NCBI RefSeq assembly: GCF_020215665.1
Contig: NZ_CP084061.1
Coordinates: 1,426,001-1,490,000, forward strand
DNA: 64,000 bases
Direction of reading: 5' to 3'
Source of the DNA: Blautia parvula
Lineage (GTDB): Bacteria; Bacillota; Clostridia; Lachnospirales; Lachnospiraceae
Shown here in pieces: positions 58,559 through 64,000 of the stretch (position 1 is the first letter of the stretch; every line of letters begins with the position of its first letter). Both the position numbers and the translations under genes were made by a program. The notes under the pieces were generated by a model, which was not told where the DNA came from, searched no databases, and saw only the letters and a list, made by a program, of their open reading frames with translations.

Positions 58559-59615
58559 AATCATCCTCTGAAAACTGAATCAGCAGTTTATGATACAAAT
58601 GCAGTCTGAGGGATGTGTCCATACAAAGAACAATCTCTCCCTCCTCCTGCCTCCGATACATTTCCCTTAAATATACTTCCTCTGTATATCCATTCTCCAC
58701 AGTCAGCGCATCCCTGCGGATCATTTCACATACATTGTCCATAATATCTTCACAACACGCTGTGGGATACACCTGTATTTGCCCGGTCATTCTGTCCCAG
58801 CATCCCACCTGATGGCTGATCTTTTCCTTCAAAAGGCCTGCGCTCACCGCATAGCAGAGTTCCCAGAACGCATCCATCTGCCCGGGACTTAAGGGCTTCT
58901 CCACCCTGGTATCCCAGAATACAAAGACCGGCGCCTGAACCTCTGTGCAATACTGCTTGCTGAGCAGCTCCCCGCTTCTGGCCGTCAGCTTCCAGTGAAT
59001 ATCCCGAAGTCCGTCTCCGGGGCGGTAAGCCTGTATCTGATAGATTTCAGGCGGCTGCACTCCGGGCCTGTTTTTCCCTGCTTCCGCCTCCATGCCGAAA
59101 GGCAGGCTATCCATGAAAAACTGCATCTCATACCCCTTCGGAAATACCACCGCTTTACAGGAAGCCTGTGTCTTTCTCTGTCCGAAGAAAAGGCACAGCG
59201 GCTCCCATACTTTCGCTTTTTCTGTGCAGATTTCCAATACTCCACAGTGCTTTGGGGAAATTTCCGCCTCTATCCTTGCAGTCCCCCTTCCCGGAACATA
59301 TCCCTGTATCTTTTTCACTTCAGCTTTGGATGTTCCCCGGTTCCATATTTTAAGACGGACCTCAAACCGCATGACAGGCACCCGGGAGCGGTTAGCTGCA
59401 GTCAGAGCCACTGTCAGAGTGCTGCCCTTAGACACCTTATTTCTCTCCGGCTCCACACTGATCTCAAGCCTGCGGGCCAAATATTTGGATAAAATCCCCA
59501 GAATTGTCAGAAACACAAGAAAAGCTGAGATAAAAATCATCACCGAAGAAGAACGGTAAAGACCTGCCAGATAAAAAAACAAAACAAGTACCAATGTTAT
59601 CAGGAATTTCCTCAT
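58518..59615 (-). CDS. DUF58 domain protein
   Basis: A 365-residue protein with two membrane helices near the N-terminus (about 3-22 and 25-45) and a cytoplasmic DUF58 part (the YRPGDGLRDIHWKLTARSGELLSKQY block near 195-220 is the signature). It starts 3 bp after the MoxR gene. In MoxR-DUF58 pairs it is thought to be the effector that the ATPase remodels. Confidence 0.92.
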   Translation of the reverse strand: MRKFLITLVLVLFFYLAGLYRSSSVMIFISAFLVFLTILGILSKYLARRLEISVEPERNKVSKGSTLTVALTAANRSRVPVMRFEVRLKIWNRGTSKAEVKKIQGYVPGRGTARIEAEISPKHCGVLEICTEKAKVWEPLCLFFGQRKTQASCKAVVFPKGYEMQFFMDSLPFGMEAEAGKNRPGVQPPEIYQIQAYRPGDGLRDIHWKLTARSGELLSKQYCTEVQAPVFVFWDTRVEKPLSPGQMDAFWELCYAVSAGLLKEKISHQVGCWDRMTGQIQVYPTACCEDIMDNVCEMIRRDALTVENGYTEEVYLREMYRRQEEGEIVLCMDTSLRLHLYHKLLIQFSEDDYAEEIKKERFLLS

Positions 59616-59618
59616 CTG

Positions 59619-60566
59619 TCATCTCCCCTTAAAAAACGGCCTCTCCTCACGTTCCAATATCTCAGCCAGCACGCTTTCTTTTTCCACACCATCCATACGC
59701 GCCCTGGTGCTCAGCCTGACTCTGTGGCCGGTCACAGGAATAAACTGGGCGGACACATCCGCAGGGGAAACAAAATCATTTCCCGCGATCCAGGCAGTGA
59801 CTTTTGCCATGCGAACAAGAGAAATCGTCCCCCTCGGGCTGGCACCGGCTTCAAAATGGGGATTCCGCCTGGTCGCGGTAATGAGTTTCACGATATAGTG
59901 GTAGACAGAATCATGGACAAATACCTGCTCCACTTCCTGTCTGATATTCTGGAGCACCTGGGCATTCAGCATGGATTTCAGATGGTCTGTCCTTCTCTCA
60001 ATCCCCGTTCCCTTTGCCATCTCCACCTCACTGGCAAAATCAGGATACCCCATGCTGGTGCATATCATAAACCGGTCCATCTGCGCCGGCGGCAGCATCT
60101 GTGTGCCGGCAGTTCCGGCAGGATTCTGAGTGGCTATAACAAAAAATGGAGCGGGCACCTTTCTGGTCACTCCCTCCACGGTCACCTGCTCCTCCTCCAT
60201 GACTTCCAAAAGGGCAGACTGCGTCTTCGGCGATGTGCGGTTGATCTCATCTGCAAGGAGCAGATTACAGAACACAGCGCCCGGCTGATAGACGAATCTC
60301 TGCAGGTCCTTTCTGTATATGGAAAACCCCGTCAGATCCGACGGCAGCACATCCGGCGTAAACTGTACACGTTTCCAGTCCAATCCCAGAAGCCTGGACA
60401 GCGCCAGCGCTAAAGTCGTCTTCCCCGATCCCGGCAGGTCCTCCAAAAGGACGTGGCCTCCCGCCAGCATCGCCGCCAGAACCTCTGCCGTCAACGTCTC
60501 TTTTCCCAATATTACCTGATTGATCTGTGCGAGCACCTCCCACACAGCTTCTCTGTTTGATTTCAT
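59619..60566 (-). CDS. MoxR-family AAA+ ATPase
   Basis: A 315-residue AAA+ chaperone. Walker A is in DLPGSGKTT (about 43-51), Walker B in LLADEINRTS with SPKTQSALLE behind it, and the sensor/arginine finger region in ATQNPAGTAGTQMLPPAQMDRF. ATG at 60566 has GGGGGAT upstream; a 26-codon extension has no supported start. It precedes DUF58 and the transglutaminase gene in one operon and probably remodels or activates them, possibly linked to envelope stress. Confidence 0.93.
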   Translation of the reverse strand: MKSNREAVWEVLAQINQVILGKETLTAEVLAAMLAGGHVLLEDLPGSGKTTLALALSRLLGLDWKRVQFTPDVLPSDLTGFSIYRKDLQRFVYQPGAVFCNLLLADEINRTSPKTQSALLEVMEEEQVTVEGVTRKVPAPFFVIATQNPAGTAGTQMLPPAQMDRFMICTSMGYPDFASEVEMAKGTGIERRTDHLKSMLNAQVLQNIRQEVEQVFVHDSVYHYIVKLITATRRNPHFEAGASPRGTISLVRMAKVTAWIAGNDFVSPADVSAQFIPVTGHRVRLSTRARMDGVEKESVLAEILEREERPFFKGR

Positions 60567-60580
60567 AAGATGATATCCCC

Positions 60581-61207
60581 CTATTCCTGTATTTCTTCTT
60601 CCCTGTCCTGATTCTCCCCGTACAGGCCCAGCTTTTCCAGCCATTCTGCCACCTGCTCCCCTGCCTGGTCAGCTCTTGAGCCATAGACTGCCAGTCCATC
60701 TGCGGTCTCCGCATCCGGACATAATTTTTCTATATCCGTTACACTGCTGCCAAGCCCGCTGCCTCCGTGGGTACAGAAGGGCGCAATGATTTTTCCTTCA
60801 AAATCATATTCCTCCAGAAATGTATTTACGGCCATGGGCATACTTCCCCACCAGATTGGGAAACCGAGCAGCACCACGTCGTACTCTTCCATATTTTCCA
60901 CATGGGTGGTGAGTGCCGGACGGGCATTCTGTTCCATCTCCCGGGCTGTCTCTTCCAGACATGTATCATAGTCTTCCGCATAGGATTTTTCCGTTTCTAT
61001 CCGGAACAGATCACCACCCGTGTACCGGGCAGCATTTTCTGCCAATTTTCTTGTGTTTCCGCCGTATGAGAAAAAGGCAACCAGAACCTTTCCGGTATCC
61101 CCTTCTGCCTGCTGCCTTGCTGTATCTTCTGCTTTTTCCTTACCGCAGGAGGACAGGGACAGGGAAACGATCAGGAAACATATGGTCACAGGTATGATTT
61201 TTTTCAT
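60581..61207 (-). CDS. Flavodoxin-like lipoprotein
   Basis: A 208-residue protein with a lipoprotein signal (lipobox LSSC) followed by a linker and a flavodoxin fold (FFSYGGNTRKLAENAA for the FMN phosphate loop; LLGFPIWWGSMP for the second FMN loop). The membrane-anchored, extracytoplasmic location of an FMN protein is unusual but is seen in gut Firmicutes. AAAGGATGG precedes the ATG. It lies directly before the MoxR operon, from which it is separated by only 14 bp, so they may be co-transcribed. Confidence 0.85.
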   Translation of the reverse strand: MKKIIPVTICFLIVSLSLSSCGKEKAEDTARQQAEGDTGKVLVAFFSYGGNTRKLAENAARYTGGDLFRIETEKSYAEDYDTCLEETAREMEQNARPALTTHVENMEEYDVVLLGFPIWWGSMPMAVNTFLEEYDFEGKIIAPFCTHGGSGLGSSVTDIEKLCPDAETADGLAVYGSRADQAGEQVAEWLEKLGLYGENQDREEEIQE

Positions 61208-61291
61208 ATTTGTCCATCCTTTCTGCGTATATTTATGCATATCCCTATTCTATCATAAATGGTGGACCTAACTCCAGCGCAAGACCCCAAT

Positions 61292-62311
61292 TCATTCCTT
61301 TTTTTCCGTTTCCCAGTAAATCCGCTTCTGCTTTTCACTGAGGGATTCGATAAATCGTTTTTTGTAGAGGAGAAATTCCTCTAAATCCATCATGATATGA
61401 TATAAGACTGCCCTTCCCTCAAACTCCTCTCTCGTCACGGGAAGAGGTGCCCTGTGAAAAGCATCCTCCACCTGGCGGAGCCGCTCTATCTGCTTTTTCG
61501 GTATATTTTTCTCCTCCACATAATTCTTCATGTAGGTAATATACTCTGCGATGGTCTCCGCCTGGCTTGGCATGGTACGAATCTTCTGTATTTCCAAGTG
61601 AAGACTCTGCAGCATACTGCACTGCCGGGTCCGCATTTCAATGTAGTGGTTGTAATATTCCGTGTGCGGAAGAAACGTATTTCTGTCGTACTCATAGGCC
61701 CGTTCCATGGAATGGGACAGATGTTCTTCCAGATGGGCGATCTCCTCCCATACATCCGCCTCATTTTCTCTCTGCATAAGGTAGTCTGCCAGCATCTTAA
61801 GGATATCCTGCAGTCTGGCCTCCACATACCGCATATCCAGCATAATCTGCTTTCTTCTGCTCTGGTTGCGCTGGAACAGGTTCAGCAGGACAGCAACCGT
61901 AATGCCGATAAAGACAAGACAGAATTCATTCCAGATAGTAGCTGCCCCGAAATCATGGGTGGTCCAGAAATGTGTCCCTATGACTGCATTGACAGACATG
62001 GTATTCTGCCACCCCACAAAAAGACTGATCCCCACCAGTAAAAATACAAACACACCATATGTGGTCCATTCCCGGCTCATATGGCTGAAGATCATCCAGG
62101 CCAGAAGCACGGTGGCAAAGAAAGAGACAAGCCGCACCCCAGACAGCCTGAGTGTGTCCCATCTCGTATTGATCAAAGTCAGCAGGGCAATGATCCCTGC
62201 GGAACTGGCAAATTCCAGGTGAAACTGCTCTGCCGCAAGTATGGCAATACAGCTTCCTATGGCTGTTTTCAGAGCCACTGCCAAATATTTTCCGGCTTTC
62301 ATTTTCAGCAT
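61292..62311 (-). CDS. Aromatic acid exporter family/FUSC-like membrane protein
   Basis: A 339-residue protein with four to six hydrophobic segments in the first 150 residues (starting GKYLAVALKTAIGSC) and a long helical cytoplasmic C-terminal domain rich in Glu and Arg (about 160-339). The arrangement matches the ArAE_1/YgaD-like half-size aromatic acid exporters (DUF939 group). GGAGG precedes the ATG. It is probably monocistronic. Substrate unknown. Confidence 0.8.
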   Translation of the reverse strand: MLKMKAGKYLAVALKTAIGSCIAILAAEQFHLEFASSAGIIALLTLINTRWDTLRLSGVRLVSFFATVLLAWMIFSHMSREWTTYGVFVFLLVGISLFVGWQNTMSVNAVIGTHFWTTHDFGAATIWNEFCLVFIGITVAVLLNLFQRNQSRRKQIMLDMRYVEARLQDILKMLADYLMQRENEADVWEEIAHLEEHLSHSMERAYEYDRNTFLPHTEYYNHYIEMRTRQCSMLQSLHLEIQKIRTMPSQAETIAEYITYMKNYVEEKNIPKKQIERLRQVEDAFHRAPLPVTREEFEGRAVLYHIMMDLEEFLLYKKRFIESLSEKQKRIYWETEKKE

Positions 62312-62359
62312 ACAAAAACCTCCAAACTCCTGTTTTCATAAATATCACAGCTTTCAGCC

Positions 62360-62430
62360 AACTGAATCCCTACGGGTATTGGCCCGTTAAAAATCGCTTT
62401 GCGATGAAGCGAATACCTGCTGCATGGAAA
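62360..62430. repeat. Structured intergenic repeat, copy 2
   Basis: Shares AACTGAA, GGCC, AAAATCGCTTTGC and following ATG, CG, ATAC and CTGC blocks in the same order with the gap at 18910-19026. An ATCGC-TTT-GCGAT hairpin lies in it. It lies between the exporter gene and the terminator of the helical-bundle gene. Confidence 0.45.
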
Positions 62431-62438
62431 TACGATAC

Positions 62439-62479
62439 AAAAAAGGGCCCCTCACGGATTTCTCCGTCCGGCAGCCCCA
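62439..62479 (-). terminator. Terminator of the helical-bundle protein gene
   Basis: On the minus strand ACGGA-GAAA-TCCGT forms the tip, with outer GGGC/GCCC pairs, and TTTTTT follows. Confidence 0.75.
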
Positions 62480-62484
62480 ATCCT

Positions 62485-62916
62485 TTAAAGAAAAGGTTTT
62501 AAATCTCTCATAAAATTCTCTTCTGATTTGACAAGTCGCTTTGCCAGTGCCACGCTGTCTGTGGACGCATGGCTGTATTGGTTGACAGCCTTGCTGATGC
62601 TCTGGATTCCCATGTTGCTGCCATCCATTAAAATCTTTGCTATTTGTCCGCTGTCATCCTTTATCATAAGCTTCATCTCCGTCGTAACCCAGGAAAATGC
62701 GGCAGCCACAGGACCCGGCTCTTTTTCCTCCTCGCCTGATTGTTCCAGCAGCCTGGAGGTTTCTTTCTCCAAATCCTGATGTTTGCGGATATATTCATTT
62801 ACCAGATTCTTCAGCTTCTCATCTTTGATATAATCGCTGATCTGCTTCATACTGTTGATTCCCATCTTGCATCCTGAGTTACATTCCTCTAAAAGCTTCT
62901 TGGTATGTGTCTCCAC
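62485..62916 (-). CDS. Ferritin-like helical-bundle protein (DUF2383-like)
   Basis: A 143-residue mainly helical soluble protein that starts with GTG (AAGG 9 nt upstream). It has four predicted helices, and residues such as LLEECNSGCKMGINSMKQISDYI and MDGSNMGIQSISKAVNQY sit at the positions where DUF2383-type proteins carry their pattern. No clear di-iron Glu/His set is visible, so it need not bind metal. Expected to be cytoplasmic. Its own terminator follows. I give the family as likely, not certain. Confidence 0.65.
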   Translation of the reverse strand: METHTKKLLEECNSGCKMGINSMKQISDYIKDEKLKNLVNEYIRKHQDLEKETSRLLEQSGEEEKEPGPVAAAFSWVTTEMKLMIKDDSGQIAKILMDGSNMGIQSISKAVNQYSHASTDSVALAKRLVKSEENFMRDLKPFL

Positions 62917-63016
62917 GTTTCATGCCCTTCTTTCTTTTTTCCTTTTAGTATGGGCATTTGCGGATTTTTTATGCGGGTCTGCCGGCGGTTATACCCACAG
63001 GGCACTGGATGACCGT

Positions 63017-63706
63017 TCACTTTAATTCAAGATACCAGTACCTATTTTGTTTAGAGATATCATCATCCTTCGGATAATCCCTGTAATACTTTCGGCCTAT
63101 TTCAAAGTCAACAGGTTTACTGAATATTGGTCCGTCAAATACAAAAGAATGATACTCCCCGTTTTCACCACAGATATCTGCATTGGGCGGCAGATCATGT
63201 ATAAAACTTTCATCAATGATCCTCCCGACAAAAGTTTCATCTAACACCGAGCCGTCAACACATGTGACAATGCTTTTAAATCCCTGCTTTATAAATTCAT
63301 AAAGCAGTTCTCTCGTGTCCATTCCCCATAGCGGAAACTCTGCCCGAATACCTTGTAATCTGCAGTTATCCTCTCTGCGCTTTCTCAATTCCTCCAAATA
63401 CAGGTCGCCAAACAGAGCTGCTGCAATATTTTGATCTTTGAATCGCTCCATCTGCCTGTTCATAGCAAATCGAAATTCTTCCTCCGGAGCTGCCAAATCA
63501 TACTCCAATACCGACAACGGGATCCCAATGGCATCCGCCTGCCTTCTCAGTAAATCAATGCTTATCTCATGCATTGCTATTTTGGATTCTTCCTTTTTGA
63601 TGATGGTAAACAATGACCGAATATCATATTTTCCATATTTCTCTGCATAATACAGAGCCATTGCTGAATCTTTTCCACTGCTCCAATTAAAATATGCGTT
63701 TATCAT
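63017..63706 (-). CDS. Diphthine-ammonia ligase-like PP-loop ATPase
   Basis: A 229-residue adenine nucleotide alpha-hydrolase. The PP-loop is SSGKDS near the N-terminus (residues 9-14 when started at ATG 63706, AGAGG just upstream). The family block ICGENGEYHSFVFDGP lies near residue 183-198. Archaeal and eukaryotic relatives amidate diphthine, but bacteria lack diphthamide, so the bacterial role is unknown. It is followed by the helical-bundle gene. Confidence 0.87.
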   Translation of the reverse strand: MINAYFNWSSGKDSAMALYYAEKYGKYDIRSLFTIIKKEESKIAMHEISIDLLRRQADAIGIPLSVLEYDLAAPEEEFRFAMNRQMERFKDQNIAAALFGDLYLEELRKRREDNCRLQGIRAEFPLWGMDTRELLYEFIKQGFKSIVTCVDGSVLDETFVGRIIDESFIHDLPPNADICGENGEYHSFVFDGPIFSKPVDFEIGRKYYRDYPKDDDISKQNRYWYLELK

Positions 63707-63817
63707 ATGCACCTCTGCAGGCTGAAATTCAGATGAATATACAGCCTTTATCCTGTAAAATCTTTATAATCTAATCCAAGTATTTCACTCGACAGATTGA
63801 AATCTGCTGTCTACAAA

Positions 63818-64000
63818 TTATGTCCGGCGAATAAACTCTAACTCCAGACAATTCCAATCCTCGTCAAGAATATGATAAATCTCAGGTTTTAAAAGAAATA
63901 CATCCTGAAATCCAGCCGCTTTGTAACAATAATAAGCCGGTTCATTATTCTCAAATACTCCAAGTGTTACCTTTTCTGCTTTTAAAATATCAAAGGCGTA
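63818..64000 (-). CDS. GNAT-family acetyltransferase, C-terminal part (5' missing)
   Basis: The frame read from the right edge on the minus strand gives 60 residues with TLGVFENNEPAYYCYKAAGF (the acetyl-CoA-binding end of the GNAT fold) and stops at 63818. It is the C-terminal part of an N-acetyltransferase that extends beyond the window. Substrate unknown. About 110 bp without genes separate it from the PP-loop ATPase gene. Confidence 0.8.
   Translation of the reverse strand, partial: YAFDILKAEKVTLGVFENNEPAYYCYKAAGFQDVFLLKPEIYHILDEDWNCLELEFIRRT

Noticed and set aside
246-64000. tRNA or rRNA genes
   Set aside because: Scanning intergenic gaps by eye showed no cloverleaf with TTCGA-type T-arm or CCA end and no rRNA stretches.

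Overview
The window looks like chromosome from a spore-forming, gut-type Firmicute of the Lachnospiraceae (Blautia/Clostridium relatives). Supporting signs are moderate GC with strong AGGAGG-type ribosome sites, TTGACA-17-TATAAT promoters, a spore photoproduct lyase, a BceRS-BceAB module, LytTR/DUF3021 regulation, a domain-swapped GH3 beta-glucosidase of the rumen/gut clostridial kind, and many short overlapping operons. I saw no rRNA, tRNA, CRISPR or phage genes. Genus is an inference.

Layout. (1) 0.2-13.4 kb: one long minus-strand carbohydrate operon. From its promoter at 13.5 kb it reads DeoR-type regulator, solute-binding lipoprotein, an intercistronic terminator-like hairpin, two permeases, two ABC ATPases, a URO-D-superfamily protein, a xylulokinase-like kinase, a D-2-hydroxyacid dehydrogenase, a second FGGY kinase and a phosphohexomutase. 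(2) 14-17.8 kb: class I fructose-bisphosphate aldolase, aspartase, and a divergent LysR regulator. (3) 17.8-22 kb: PucR-type regulator, GntP-family permease and a second URO-D-superfamily protein. (4) 22.1-26.9 kb: LytTR regulator, DUF3021 protein and ABC-2 exporter, divergent from a C45-type Ntn hydrolase and an AraC regulator. (5) 26.9-31.8 kb: MATE, DUF5058 (frameshifted), a partner membrane protein and an M20 peptidase, plus a histidine phosphatase. (6) 32-37.8 kb: two-component system and BceAB-type transporter, with a 173-bp MITE-like insertion between them, then a MerR/TipAS regulator. (7) 37.8-46.3 kb: MBL-fold alkylsulfatase-like enzyme; ECF sigma factor, RsgI-like anti-sigma with a His-rich tail and a secreted protein with Cys every sixth residue; permuted GH3 enzyme and AraC regulator; spore photoproduct lyase variant. 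(8) 46.5-55 kb: small genes, a complete IS256-family element with 8-bp target duplication, a lipoprotein, a GPP34-like protein, and an operon of peroxiredoxin, MFS transporter, small membrane protein and two paralogous SH3-like surface proteins. (9) 55-64 kb: a cold-shock gene with a terminator-like leader, an XRE regulator pair, a MoxR/DUF58/transglutaminase operon with a flavodoxin lipoprotein, an aromatic-acid-exporter-like protein, a helical-bundle protein, a PP-loop ATPase and a partial GNAT acetyltransferase.

How the genes work together. Most units pair a local regulator with a transporter or enzyme set: sugar import and phosphorylation (DeoR operon), peptide-antibiotic sensing and resistance (Bce), and beta-glucoside cleavage (AraC/GH3). 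The least explained units are the ECF sigma/RsgI-like/Cys-hexad-repeat group at 39.3-41.5 kb, the two URO-D-superfamily genes in catabolic settings, and the SH3-like surface operon at 51.2-54.3 kb. I consider the first the best candidate for an undescribed system.
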